64,000 nucleotides of DNA from Asterias rubens (taxonomy: Eukaryota; Echinodermata; Asteroidea; Forcipulatida; Asteriidae): the NCBI RefSeq assembly GCF_902459465.1, contig NC_047078.1, positions 2,155,691 to 2,219,690 on the forward strand. The letters are read 5' to 3'. The position numbers and the translations under genes were made by a program. The first letter of the stretch is position 1; each line of letters opens with the position of its first letter. The notes under the pieces were generated by a model. The model made no database searches. It saw only the letters and a list, made by a program, of their open reading frames with translations, and had not been told where the DNA came from. Shown piece by piece: positions 42,202 to 55,201 of this stretch.

Positions 42202-42981
42202 TTAAAACATACAATCTTATATTATATTTTATGGAGATTGCACTGTCTAATTCATATCAACTTTTGATAGAAAAATAGGGCACATTTCAAAAGCTTGGAT
42301 TAATATGTGGAAATTATGACACAAAATGTAAACTTTCCCATGGGACCAGTGCAGTATCTTGCCTACCAGACTAGCCAAAGAATGTTAAAGGTTACACCTA
42401 TTATAGGCGCGTATTATTAATCTGCAGAAGCTGTTGCGAATTAGGACGCTGTTCGACCAGTGCATTGTTAAATCGAATACATGTACATGTACACTGCAAA
42501 ATCTGGGATGCTAAAATTGGCACCATGGACGTATACAGAGAGAATCAAAACTGACATGATGGATATTAGAATAACGCCGATTTACACATGTATTTTTATT
42601 TTTTGCAGAAACTAGTTTATGTCATAGTTAGACACCATGGACGTTGCCAAAGAAAACTATAAAAATAAATCTGCAGGTTTTAGTAGTGGTCTGAAAATAC
42701 ATTTGATAGGTTTTCAAGAGGCTGAGATTGGTCTTCAGAGGTGACCTCAGACCAATCAAAACAAAATCAGCTATGGTAGCTTTAGTCACTGCATTGATCC
42801 AATTATATCATTGTATCTAATGGATCACCATGAGCGTGGAGCTACACCTCCATGATCTGAGTAGTAGCAAGTACCTGTCTTTAACCTTGCGGATAAAGAC
42901 AGGGGCCCAGTCTACCCTCTCGTCTGCTTCAAGTTGACATTCTGCCCTCTGTTGACGATAACAGACCAATCATCAAACCAA

Positions 42982-43135
42982 GGGTGCGTTCGTTTAGCTT
43001 CCCTGGGGCGACCCCGGTGTGTGGCGTTTTTTCCTTTTTCCAGGACAAACTTGTGCAGATAATTACCCACTTTCGTCCTGGAAAAAAAACCGTCACACAC
43101 CGGGGTCGACCCAGGGAAGCTAAACGAACGCACCC
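42982..43135. repeat. 154-bp hairpin mini-element (family F)
   Basis: GGGTGCGTTCGTTTAGCTTC ... CCAGGACAAACTTG on the left pairs with the right arm, ending GAAGCTAAACGAACGCACCC. The arms exceed 60 bp with few mismatches; the loop is about 25 bp. Transcribed, it would make a stable long hairpin. Confidence 0.8.
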
Positions 43136-43570
43136 CAAATAATTATGATGGTAATGTGCCTCATATTTATCATTTTGAATGAAATGAAAGAATTTCCAGC
43201 GTTGTTCCCTCACACGTCACAAAATCTCCCCCAAGTGGCCATTTCAACAGGGTGCTGTCTGAAAGTTAACGTCATTAACCACGTAATACTCACAATAACT
43301 CAACCTTCAAATGACATCTTTTTTAGGACCAAGGACGTAAACGTTTAATACAAATCAACGGGAAATAGGGTCGTTAGACTTGATGACCTTTTTGTATACC
43401 TTGAAAAAGTCTCGATTTGTTTCACCATGACGTCTTTTTGTACAAATTCACTGAGCTGTAAACACCCGCTGCAATTTTGGAATGATTTATTAACCCGCAT
43501 TACAGTTGTGAAATGCATCACACTTAGTTGTGTATCCAGTGTCCATTACACGGTCTATTAACTGCGCGGC

Positions 43571-43932
43571 GGTAATTACTCAAAATAATTATTAGCACAA
43601 AACCTCACTTGGCGATGAGTAATGGGGAGAGGTTGATGGTATAAAACATTGTGAGAAACGGCACCCTCTGACGTGACATAGTTTTTGAGAAAGAAGTTTT
43701 TTTCCACGAATTTGGTTTCGAGACTTTAAGTTTAGAATTTGAGGTCATGAAATCAACCATCGCAAAGCACACAACTTCGTGTGACAAGGGTGTCTTTTCT
43801 TTCATTATTATCTCGCAACTTCGATGACCAGTTGAGCTCAAATTTTCACAGGTTTTGTTATTTTGAGCATATGTTGAGATACATCAACTGTGAAGGCTAG
43901 TCTTTGACAATTACCAATAGTGTCCACTGTCT
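43571..43932 (+). repeat. TTAA MITE family A, left end missing
   Basis: Starts GGTAATTACTCAAAATAA; right end GTGTCCACTGTCT plus TTAA (43933-43936). Confidence 0.85.
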
Positions 43933-44484
43933 TTAATAACAAAGAACAGTGTTGGGGAGAATTGGGAATCGGGCATAACCAGAATAGTCAAAGCTTGTGG
44001 TAGGCATTGCCCAGATAAACAAAAAACAGTGGACTAAACATGAACATTTACAAGCATACTGATTGGTATAATTATATTTAACTAAAAGACAGAATAGACC
44101 GTAATGCGGTTTGGGTAGTTTTTGAACGACACAAAAACACCATGTCCACAAATTAACATTAAACTATAACACGCTTTGAAGGTCATGATGGTACAAAGCT
44201 TCCCTTAAAATATTACTTGCTGTAAGCTTGTAGTTTTCAAGAAATAAAACAGAGAAGTTAGTCTAAGAAGACGAACATAGCATGTACAACGTACTTTACG
44301 CGACTCTCCTAAAAATAAAAAAAGTTCTGATGTTCACTTTTTAAAAAAACCAAAACTTGACGACTATTGAAGGTGAAACGTGTACAGGTAAATTTTATTA
44401 CATAGCATACATCTTCGTTCATAGTTAGTTGGGATCCGTCTCATGGCCAACAACTTGATCTACAAAAGGTATCAAACCCTGTAA

Positions 44485-44860
44485 AGACAGTGGACACTAT
44501 TGGTAATTACTCAAAATAATTATCATCGTAAAACAACTTGATTACGAGTAATGGGGAGAGGTTGATGGTATAAAACATTGTGAGAAACAGCTCCCTCTGA
44601 AGTGACGTAGTTTTCGAGAAAGAAGTAATTTTCCACGAATTTGATTTCGAGACCTCAAGTTTAGAATTTGAGGTCTCGAAATCAAACATCAGAAAGCACA
44701 CAACTTCGTGACACAAGGTTTTTTCTTCTTTCGTTATTATCTCGCAAATTCGACGACCGATTGAACTCAAATTTTCACAGGTTTGTTGTTTTATGCATAT
44801 GTTGAGATACACCATCTGTGAAGACTAGTCTTTGACAATTACCAATAGTGTCCACTGTCT
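44485..44860 (+). repeat. TTAA MITE family A
   Basis: Left flank is GTAA rather than TTAA; right flank TTAA (44861-44864). Termini AGACAGTGGACACTATTGG and GTGTCCACTGTCT. Confidence 0.85.
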
Positions 44861-46028
44861 TTAACGTTGAGACAAAGTATACGGGCAACTTGATATGTAA
44901 AAGTGCATCCCAGCCCATCGCACAGGATATTCAGCTAATGGCAACAGGCTCCACAAAGTGTCATCAGAGTCAATTCTTAAATAATGTTTCAAAAAAGACT
45001 TAGTAATTTATTTCCACACTGGATGATGATGTATTGACTGTATTTGATGGTTCACCCAACGCAGACGCACACACGTTTGTGAGATTACTTGTATAGTCAC
45101 ACCGTTCAATGATTGACGAATGCTGTTTTTGCGAGTACTTCTTCATTAAAAAGTTTGATCCTTGAGGCAGAAGCTTTAGACGTTAGCTGCAAACAGTGTA
45201 TACAGTCCCATCATTCAATGAAATCTGGCTGCAAGGCCGTTTCCGACTTAGCGGCTATGGACGTGGCTATTCATATCCCCCTTAATAACAATCTTAGCGC
45301 CAGCCATAGCCGCAACTTTTGACATTATTCCGTATAAAAACAAATTGAAAAATGGATGTTGTCTCCAAAACCTCAATGAACAGAGGTATAAAGTTTCATG
45401 GAAGCTTTTAAACTATTTTTGGAATGGCGGAATCATGTCATAGATGTGGAGACTGGCTAGCCAGGCTGCTTCCAGTTACTTGAGGTTTATTGAGAATTTG
45501 TGGTTAACCTGTAATGTACGAGTATCACTTGGGACATAAAGATCAGTAGCATCATAAAAGCTAATTAAAATGAAACATTTTGATGAAGCAGTGGTGATTA
45601 ATGAGGTTACAAAATGACAAGGGGGTGGGTGAACTCTTTTCTACACTTAATGTCCTTGTACATAGAGTGACTATCTTTCGTGTGCGGCAACATCATGACA
45701 AAAACCGGTGTTGTGTAAAAACCCGACGTTTCGATCAGTATGCCTGTTCGTCATCAGAACCTACCAATAAATTAGTCACTTTGTGATTAAAAAGCCAGGC
45801 AGGCTGATCGTGCTATTATTGGATTCGCCCCCTCTGGCTCCAGTACTGAGACAGAAACACCAATTGATTAAGCCAGTTTTCACACTTCATATTAACGACT
45901 GCGTCACAATGCTGTACTCTCAAAATATATAGTTCCAGTGATGTATTATACGGTGACAACCGGAAACTGTGGGTGTTTTTAATTACTTGTGTATGTATCA
46001 AGTGATATCAATCCGCCGACATGGTTTA
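44861..46028. other. non-coding stretch
   Basis: No gene supported. A GAAACGTCG-type repeat fragment (CCCGACGTTTCGATCAGTAT) lies near 45720-45745. Confidence 0.4.
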
Positions 46029-46120
46029 TGCGCGTGCGCACATATGCAATGATGTCGTAAGCATGACGTCATAACCATGTACATATTTAAATCACTTCGG
46101 GTGTAACCTTTTCTTTATAA
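46029..46120 (+). promoter_or_regulatory. promoter-like cluster: NRF1-like palindrome, CRE, TATA-like box
   Basis: TGCGCGTGCGCA (46029-46040), full CRE TGACGTCA (46064-46071) and TTTATAA (46113-46119) lie in order. They are followed about 290 bp later by a donor, CAAAAG|GTAAGC (46409/46410), so a 5' UTR exon of roughly 46145-46409 is possible. No coding exon was linked. The next clear plus-strand gene is the neuropeptide gene 16 kb away. Confidence 0.35.
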
Positions 46121-46429
46121 AGTGGTGCAAGCTTTCCAAGCAACAACACTGTCGATATTGTTCACACACGAAACGCCACAACGAAGTTGCACAACGCAAG
46201 TAGCCCGATCCACGTAGTTCATCAACGCATATTGCTATCAAATGTACCATCGCAGTTGGTACCACAGCCTGGTCGTGTATACATACAACTTGAGATAACA
46301 ACAGTCGCGTCTGACTTGGATGAGAGTGTGAAAAAAACACATTTGGAGAGTCTTAAAACTGTATTTATTTGCTGCTTCGCACCAACTGCTGGCTTACACC
46401 GACCAAAAGGTAAGCACACTGATAAACTA

Positions 46430-46781
46430 CACTCTAAAAACTAAAGAGTTGAATCCAACACTAGCATGAGTTCGGTGAGTGACTACACTTTGAAAGTGTT
46501 GAATCCAGCATTTTATAAATGTTAAATCCAGCATTTTAAAGTATTCAGTCAACAATTTAAATGCCAGTTGAACGTTTGAAAAGCTGATCCAACTATTCCA
46601 AGGAATATTTTTGAGAAATGTTGAAATAACACTTAAATTGTTGAATTAACCCTTTTTGCGTTGGATCAAAAATTTAAAATGCTAGATTTAACAAACAAAA
46701 CGCTGGATCCAACACTGTCAAAGTGTAGTCACTCACCGAACACATGCAAGTGTTGGATTCAACTCTTTAGTTTTTAGAGTG
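46430..46781. repeat. TA-type MITE family G
   Basis: TA at 46428-46429 and 46782-46783. Termini CACTCTAAAAACTAAAGAG and CTCTTTAGTTTTTAGAGTG; inner inverted GGTGAGTGACTACACTTTG. A TA duplication suggests a Tc1/mariner-type transposase. 352 bp. Confidence 0.85.
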
Positions 46782-46783
46782 TA

Positions 46784-48365
46784 TGTTCGTAATTATTGTT
46801 CACTGGTATTCAACTTTACGTTTTCCATATTTTGTTCTGGATACTTCCATACATTATTTATATCCAATCGGTCCATTGACAATACATGGATGTATTCATG
46901 GATAAATTGAAAATAAAGGGTGTGGTGGAGGTATAAAAAGGGGGTGTCAAGTAAAGACCATTATGACGCGTGGCACTAAGTGTATTAAATAACGTTTTTA
47001 AAATATCACCTCTTTCTTAAACTACATTACTTCAAAGTCGTTTCCAATGTTTGTTAAAGCGCTCCACTGCCCTTAAGGAAGTCTCTGTTAATTAACTAAC
47101 AGAATAATTAATATCAAAGTTCACCTTGATAACACATTAAAGTTTAGGTCTAAATGTGATTGGGCTGTAATCCGTATAGGTCCCGTGTGATGTGTAAAAT
47201 GTACCTAAAGAACCTAGTGCACTTTAGAGAAGGGGTGCCCGGTGTTCCAGGTTTGACTGGCAGAATATTGGGCCGCAACACCTTGTACACCATTCTTGAT
47301 GCTGTGTAAAAGGAAAATGGTTTCATACTTGAAAATGTATTTCAACATAATTATCTGGCACGCCCATCTGGTGTGATGAAGCGCTTTAATAAGACCTCGG
47401 CATTGTTATTTTTGTGTATTACCAATAACAATATTTGACAATAGATCAGTGTTAGAGCAAACAGTGGCCTTAATTACTAATGTCAGCCCGAAATTGCTAT
47501 ATTTAGCTCCCAACTCACCACCCTAGATCAGTCAGTCGGTAAATATCCTTGAATCATGGTGCGTAAAGAAGTTATGAGTATAAACAATACCAAATGAATG
47601 TTTAATTAGTTTTGTGTAGTATTAAAATTGCAAATTGTGGTTTTAAGGTTACAAAATCACACGTGGAACGCATTGAGGGATAACAAATTAAGAATAGGGC
47701 TTTAAAGGGATTTAATACGTTTGGTAAGTGGAGCCCCATTGGGACCAGTTAAAGCCGGTGTCTGGCGTCCCTCGTCATTCACACACCTCAAAGTGTGACT
47801 GTTGATGTTCTGGCTATAGGTTAATGTTCAGTAAACATTGAGGATCAATCAGAGAGCCAGACTAATTATAAAAGTCATACCAGGAGCGTCCCTTCCCAAA
47901 AGTCCACCAAGTATATGACATACTGATTTAATAATGTTTTAATAATGTCCATCTGTAATGTCCTTTTATAATTATCGTCTCTTCTTAAAGTGTGGCATCA
48001 GGAGTTTAACTCAATAGTAATTTAGTTTACTTTTTCAAAATCCATCAGGGGTGCTACTTTTTTTCTTCTTTTTTCTCTCCTAATTGTACGTGCATGTTTT
48101 TGTTTTCTTTACTGTTCTAATTGTCTGTACTTGAATTTGTACCTCTGAAATTAAAAAATGAAATGAAATTAAATGAATGAAATGAAATGTCTAGAAAATA
48201 AAACTATTAAAACTATCGCCGTCAGTTTGATACTTTCGTGGCTCATCTGATACCAATTTCGGGTCAAACTGACCAATGAATGGGTCAGAACCCATTAGGA
48301 CCTGAACCGAGTCAATTGTGACCCTGCATCCATCATGACATTGAAACACAATCTTTAAGTACATA
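46784..48365. other. non-coding stretch
   Basis: No gene or recognised repeat. Around 48160-48186 an AAATGAAATGAAATT-type short repeat. Confidence 0.45.
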
Positions 48366-48494
48366 GTGGCCCTTTTCAAATCCACGGCTTCGGCTTTGGA
48401 TTCGGCTTCATGCACCGTTATTTCGTCAATACAACCGCGGGGCCAAGCTAGCCCGAGCCAAATCTGGCCGAAGCCGTGGTTTCGAAAAGGCCAC
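48366..48494. repeat. palindromic mini-element (family H)
   Basis: GTGGCCCTTTTCAAATCCAC and GTGGTTTCGAAAAGGCCAC are inverted ends, with GGCTTCGGC / GCCGAAGCC inside. A partial relative lies at 26812-26870. Confidence 0.75.
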
Positions 48495-49162
48495 ACAGTG
48501 GGGACACTGTAAAAACAGTTTTTAGATTTCAACACATGTCTAAGCGTAAGTCTTGTATCCATTTTGAGCAGGTGTAAAATATAAAAAGCATGTTTTTATT
48601 ATCAGTTGAACATGTTTAACAATTAGTGTGGGTACAATTTGTGTTTAAACTCACAATAGAGTTTTACAGTGTGTATTTGACGACATTTTCACTGGTTTGT
48701 AAATAACGTCTGGATTGTTTCGTCACCTCAACAAGATCTGTAAATGTCATTTTCAATGTCCTTGTTTCTTCTTTGTTGAACCATGATGCCTGCTGATGCA
48801 TGAATGATGTAGAACCACATTATTAGATAAATCATGTGCTTAATACATTTATTCAATGACATTATCTGCTTTTCTTTACATGGCGGAACTTTATCAAACA
48901 AAACTCATTTAAAGTAAAGATGGTATTTTTTGCATCAGGTAACAAGATTATTGTTTGATTAGTTTTTGCTCTCTGTCACACCGATGTGTTTTAAAATTGG
49001 TCTAATTCCAATGTATTGAGGCACGAAGCTTTTTCCAGTTTTACAAATTCGCACTAACCAAGTAGCCGTTTTAAATTCATTTAAAAAATAGTGCATCTGG
49101 TGCCCAAATTGCAAAGTAATGGGTCAAACTCAAACTGACGCAACATCCGAACTCATTGGGAA

Positions 49163-49570
49163 GGTTTAGCTGCACGTTACCCTTATACCCGTTTAGCTGC
49201 ACGTTACCCGAGCAAACACGTAAACGTAAACCTCCGGAAAATGTGTTGTTTCTAGGTGACGTCACTACTTTGGGCTTTCCCATGTATGACGTTTGCACGT
49301 CACGTACTAAAAAATGGTTAGTTCACGAACGCTTAAAACGTGACTTTTTAACGATTTTTTTTCTTTCTGACGTTCACGTTCACGTATGCTCGCGTAAAGG
49401 CCCGGTCAACGATAACAACGTATTAAGAGAACGCATTCTATTGGTTGAATTACTCCACGCAGAATACGCACACGCTCATTCAATCAATTGAGAGCGTTCT
49501 CTTTGCGTCGTGATCGTTATCGTTCTCGTTATTGCTGCAGTGGGACCGGGCCTAGACGTGCAGCTAAACC
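49163..49570. repeat. possible 408-bp inverted-repeat element
   Basis: Ends GGTTTAGCTGCACG and CGTGCAGCTAAACC are inverted. The left end is duplicated at 49191. A second nested pair, GGCCCGGTCAACGATAAC and GGGACCGGGCC, lies inside. No transposase frame. Confidence 0.5.
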
Positions 49571-49750
49571 AATTTTAACCCGTGTCAGATTTAGCCTGGC
49601 CCGGTGTGGTGGTTTCAACTTTCCGCTGTGTTCAGTTTTCCGAATGAACAAATACGGTAGCATTACGTCATGCGATGCCTGCGCACAGCAAGCGAAAGTA
49701 GTCCATTTTTAGTGCCGTATTGAGTCATCCGTTACCCTCCGGTAGCTGTC

Positions 49751-49798
49751 ATGGCGGCGTTCACGAGTCGAGTACAACTAGCGGCAAACACGTGGATC
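49751..49798 (+). CDS. possible first exon (M-A-A-F-T-S-R-V-Q-L-A-A-N-T-W-I)
   Basis: ATG in good context (CTGTCATGGCG) after a CRE-like TTACGTCA and a GC-richer stretch; a donor-like GTATGAGT follows 16 codons later. The peptide looks like a basic amphipathic head (mitochondrial-type), but no next exon was found and the frame stops right after without splicing. Confidence 0.25.
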
Positions 49799-51342
49799 GT
49801 ATGAGTTGTTTTTTTATGCAAGCAGAGTGTGACCTGCCTGAAGTTGTACCCATGAATACATATAAAGAGGGGGCAAGAGATTATGTGACTACACAGAAAA
49901 GAATCGTAACATAAACAATGTGGGGTCACTGCTGAGAGAACTACAGTACTCGCCGGGGTACTCGCGGAGGTATCTGACAAGTCACCCGGAAAACTGAATA
50001 CGCCGGAAAGCTACAACCGTTCGAACAACGTGCTGATATGACCGACTACGTCACCCGGAAAACTGAACACGGCGGAAGACTGAAACCGCCACACCGGGAG
50101 TGGGAAATGGGTCAGACCCTCAAGAACCACTAGTACTATAACTTAACGGTTAGTTGTAGGTCTTCATAATGTTTTCAGTTGTTTTATTGCCTCTAGTTTT
50201 GAATGACTTGGTTTTTGTTAATATTCATGACAAATTTTTAACTATTGGTTTGCTTGACGTAAATATTTATTTAGGCATAATTTTTATGTCATAAAATAAT
50301 GTGCGTCAAATCTTTCCAAGGACACAAATTTGCTCCATATAGATCAACCCAAGCGGAAACAAAATGTTTCCTTTAAGACTGTGATTGATTTTTGACTCAG
50401 ACGGACTTCATCTCATCGTTGTAAATTAAACCTTTTGAATAATATGCTTACATAAAAAATCGAACTGGGAACTGTGCAGTTGAAATAACATTCACTAAGA
50501 GCTTAATAGATTGTAAAGAAAAAAAATCAGTAAAAATTTCAAATTAAAACTATTTTGAGACAACTTTTGCACGTAGACCATGAAGGTATGACCTTACAAT
50601 ACCTTCTGTGAGTACACTTTTAAATAATCTGAATACATCGTGGCAACTTTTTGCATTCACAAAGAAAATTAAACAAACCTTGCGAAAGTAGTAGTTTATT
50701 TTGAATCAACTGGGGATGTCAATGTCACAGCTTGTATTTTGTGTAAAGGGTAGTTTACTGGACACCAACGTTGGTACGGGGCAAACCGGTATGCTAAATT
50801 GTTTTAATTTAGATGGAAACACGTGACAAAGGGGCTACCCCCTCACCACCCTAAAATGTTCATGTACCCTCCTCCTCTCTTGTACAAAATGCCCCCCCCC
50901 CCCGTCAACCCCCTGAAAATCTTCTGAAGATTTCTTCGATTCTCATAACACAAAGAATGCACAATTGGATGGGTGGTACATCATGCCACAATACCTAGCA
51001 CCAAAATGCAAAACCCATACCAAAAAAACTAAACACACATAGACCCAGACAAAAACTATGCAGAAAAATTAAGATATCAATCATCATGATACACGTTTGA
51101 CGTTTAACCATAACGCACAGCCATCCTAGGGGTAGCCCTATACACAACAGCTCAACTAACACACGTGGGCGAGAAGCAATATCCTGTACATTTCCGTCGA
51201 AAAAATGCTACTTAAGTCTTACAGGTGGCGGGAAAGACAGCAAACATTGGAGTCATTAACATCGATCACCACCCCCGTACCCCCCCCCTCCCCATCCATA
51301 TTGTAAATTTTACAAAAATGACGTGTTTTCTGAGAACATTAA
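49799..51342. other. non-coding stretch
   Basis: Repeated TCACCCGGAAAACTGAA (49982, 50051) and homopolymer C runs near 50891 and 51281. No gene supported. Confidence 0.4.
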
Positions 51343-51711
51343 AGGCACTGGACACTCTTGTTGGTAATTGCTCAAATCAATTGTAAGCATAAAACTTTAC
51401 TTGGTAACGGCAGTGGAGAGCTGTTGATAGTACATTGTGAAAAACGGCGCTCTCTGAATATTAACGTAGGTTTTGAGAAAAAGGTCAATTCTCACTCAAT
51501 TAATAATAAGGGACTTCAGCTGAAGCCTTTAATTATGCAGATAAAAGCACCCAAATGTGTGGAACAAGAGTGTTTTTTCTTTCATCATTCTCTTGCAACT
51601 TCGATGACCAATTGAGCTCAAATTTTCACAGGTTTGTTATTTTATGCATATGTCGGGATACATTAAGTGAGAAGACTGGTCTTTGACAACTACCAAAGGT
51701 GTCTAGTGTCT
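51343..51711 (+). repeat. TTAA MITE family A, variant centre
   Basis: TTAA at 51339-51342 and 51712-51715. Termini AGGCACTGGACACTCTTG and GGTGTCTAGTGTCT. The central palindrome is GGGACTTCAGCTGAAGCC instead of the GAGACCTC type, so it is a separate subfamily. A diverged relative follows at 51716-51990. Confidence 0.85.
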
Positions 51712-52192
51712 TTAATGCATACTTTGGTAATTACGCCATAAGCTACTCACCATAACAACTTGGTAAACAGCACCGTAAAGCTGTTGATATGAGGCCTACA
51801 ACACATTGTGCGAAACAACACCCTTTGAAGTTATGCAACACATTTTGGATCTGAGAGAAGGCTTCAGGCATGAAGCCATACTCGTGCATCAGATGTGAGC
51901 ACACAAATCCGTGCAACAAGGGTGGGGTTTTTCTTCCACTATTTTCTTACAACTTCGATGACAAATTGAATGTTTGTTTTGCCAAACAAATACTTTGAAG
52001 ACCTCTTGATCAATACATGCCATTTACCAGGAGCTCTAAAATATTCGAAGAAATGTCATGAAGTCCGTAAAAATTGCAATAATGCCCTGATAGTCCTGAG
52101 CAGATACTTTGGACAATGTAGCATGTTGCATATGGTGAATCTTCAATATCGTATTCAGTATCAGTATTATATATCAATCGTTCCATGTTTAA

Positions 52193-52568
52193 AGGGAAGG
52201 TACACGTTTGGTAATTACTCAAAACAAATATTAACTTAAAAACTGACTTGGTAACAGGCATTGGAGAGCTGTTGAGAAACATCTGAGAAACGGCTCCCTC
52301 TGAAGTAACGTAGTTTTTTTTAGGAAGAAGTAGTTCTTCACTAATTTGGTTTCGAGACCTCAGTATTAGAATTTGAGGTCTCGAAATCAACCATCTAAAA
52401 GCACACAACTTTTTTCTTAAACAAGGGTGTTTTTTCTTTCATTATTATTTTGCAACTGCGACGACCAATTTAGCTCAGATTTTCACAGGTTTGTTATTTT
52501 ATGCATATGTTGAGATACACCAAGTGAGAAGGCTGGTCTTTGACAATTACCGACAGTGTCCACTGTCT
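52193..52568 (+). repeat. TTAA MITE family A
   Basis: TTAA at 52189-52192 and 52569-52572. Begins AGGGAAGGTACACGTTTGG, ends CAGTGTCCACTGTCT. Confidence 0.85.
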
Positions 52569-52572
52569 TTAA

Positions 52573-55201
52573 TACGCCAATTCCAACGGCCGTTGCTCAT
52601 TCGCCGTGCAGAAGCCATCGATGAAAGTATTCGATACGGAGAAGAACATTCGATATGGCGAACCCTCAGTATCAATTTTTAAAATATATTAGCTGAATTT
52701 CATAATTGGAAAATGGATAATTTGAAGACTCTTAATATGGGCGTAAACCAGACTATTATTATACGAGGGCGATATGCTAACTCAAGGGTGAGAGAGTGGC
52801 GGCGCCCACTGCGAAACTCTAGAAATGATATATAAAAGTGACGTTACAAAACTCAATGATTCTTCCGTATAGTCTCCAGTCAAGGCGCTAAGGACAAAGT
52901 CAGTATACACCTTACTCGAATGTGACGCTATGCAGTGAGACCTACACTGAAAAATCAATGGAAAGTTTCCGTCTAGAGAGCGACACGAAAACAGGCTAAG
53001 AGCCCTTAGACTCTTTTCATCTGGAGGCTGTCGTCCAGACAAGCTGTCTGGGTGGATTCCGATTCTGACGTCTCGAATAACGACTATACACTTTCTAATC
53101 AAAATGTTTATTTATCTAGTATAAATGCTACTGCTACATATTTTTTAAATGTTTTTTTTTGCTTTAGAGATTGCGTGGAACTAATTGCCTTTTACATTTT
53201 CCCTGTGTGAAAAGGCCCCGTGAGTCATAGTTCCGTCTATTAATTTCCGTTTTTACATCGGCGAGTACCGGTGAAACAGAATATAGATAGCGTCATTAAC
53301 CAAAATAAACAAACATAATAATTCCAGGAACTTCTTTCTGTTTTTCTTTTTAGGTGAAAGTTTGCGCATTGTACAATTGCCGTTTTTCTGTGGGCTTTTT
53401 GACACAATTTATTGAGCTTATGTGTTTGATTACTTCACTGGTTCCCTTGAAAATACCACGAAGTGGAACATTCGAGATCCTCTGTAAGTAAGGTTTCGTT
53501 TAACCTAATGACAGTCGCGAACGTACATTTCGTAAAATGACATCCTCGTCCCCGGGGTCCATTACTGTTTGATCGTACCATCCGTCACAACCCCCGGCAG
53601 CTGTGTTCCGCATTGGGTTAACGCGTACCCAAGGTTTTCCCGCTCCTCGTCGTCGAGAAAAAAATAGGGTAACACTTACTCCACCCGGTAATCAAATTAC
53701 CTGATTGTTCTGGATATCAGATATTTTTGACACGTGCTAATCGACAAGTGTGATAAGTTTTAGGTCAGTGACTCTTGTTTTCACAGCTACAGTACGACAG
53801 TGTGTTTTTGTGGTTTTTTTTTTGGTTTTTTTACAAAAATGTCAACAAATAATACACCACAAGAGAAACTTACTTTTAGTAGACCTGGGACAACAAAACA
53901 CAAATCATTTCAATTAGTTGTGTTCCTACAGTCCATGTTAGAATTAAAGTTAAAATAAAAACATAATTGTGGGTGAGAAAAAATAAAATCAATTTGGAAG
54001 AAGGTATGACAATCAATGCTACACTTTTGTAGCAGCCGTGATGGTAGTGCTGTCTTTTCCGGCCTTTCACTCCAGTGGACGAGGTTCGAACAATTTGAGT
54101 CTAAACGAATTGCCTTTATAGTCACTAATTTATTTATAGCGATTCGGATCTAAAATTAGGCCGCATGCAACTTGACGGCTGCATTTATGGCTACGACTTT
54201 TGCGGAGGTTGTTCCTTTATCAGCAAGAGAGAGAGCCGTTTTAGCACCAGAAAGAAGTTTACCGACTTGTCAACAAGTCTAGTTGCTCATTTGCTTGTAT
54301 TATTCTAATTAGCCCCCCCCCCCCCCCCCATCCTTCCATCCGGAAACTAATTAGAGAAGTAACATTTATTACGGTACTTCATTTACTTTTAAGTGATAAA
54401 AGTGTCAGTAACGCACGTAGGTATTCATGACACTGGTTATAAATTGGTATCTTAATTACAGGGTCTATCTCCTGTACTCCAATCCAAATTTCGGCGAGGA
54501 GGAAAACAAACTATTTCTTTTCATTTCAGTGGATGAAGTCTCTTGAGTGTTTCATCATTCATACAACAAACTAGAGTTAACGTGAACATGTGGATTCCTT
54601 ATTTCCAAGCGATCATAAAAAGGGGGCGATTATACGACAAAGGTATAGGTTTATACCGGTTTGTTGAAAGGGTAATAAATCAAATCTCAAAATGGTCTTT
54701 TTTGATTGCAGGTTTTGGTTAAAAAGTAACTAATCGGCACTGTGAGGCATTGGGTGTATCTTACGGTAGATATTCCGACTGCTACACGTCGTCCATGAAA
54801 TACTCCCAGAATAATTGTTTACTTTGAAATTGGGTACCTGCTGCGTTCAATGACATTTTGTTTGTCTCTGCCTGTCTTTTCGTTTCTTGTAGTTTATACC
54901 TTTTTATCAAATGGGATGATGCGTCATTGGCTGTTTGAAGGGTCCATAAATCAAAAATGATAAAACACTGCAGCAGTAACCAATAATTGTATGTTGAAAT
55001 TTATGATTGGTGGTCAGATTGGCGCATAGTGGTCTCTTTCCTAGACTTGACTCAAGACCCACTCCCGTGCCATCGCCAGAAAACTAATGTTTTGTGATGC
55101 TTGGCATTCCCCAACCTGTTCCGCATGGGACCACGATAGCTACATTTTGACTGCGGGCATGCTTTTAGGAACCTCTCAAACGAGAACGGGACTTGGATCA
55201 A
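52573..55201. other. non-coding stretch
   Basis: No gene supported. A 106-codon minus frame (52782-53102) has no motif. 54020-54085 resembles a tRNA-like head (GAGGTTCGAAC). C homopolymer at 54314-54329. Confidence 0.4.

Noticed and set aside
52782-53102. 106-codon minus-strand frame
   Set aside because: No motif, signal peptide, splice site context or homology recognised; its length is within chance for this much sequence.
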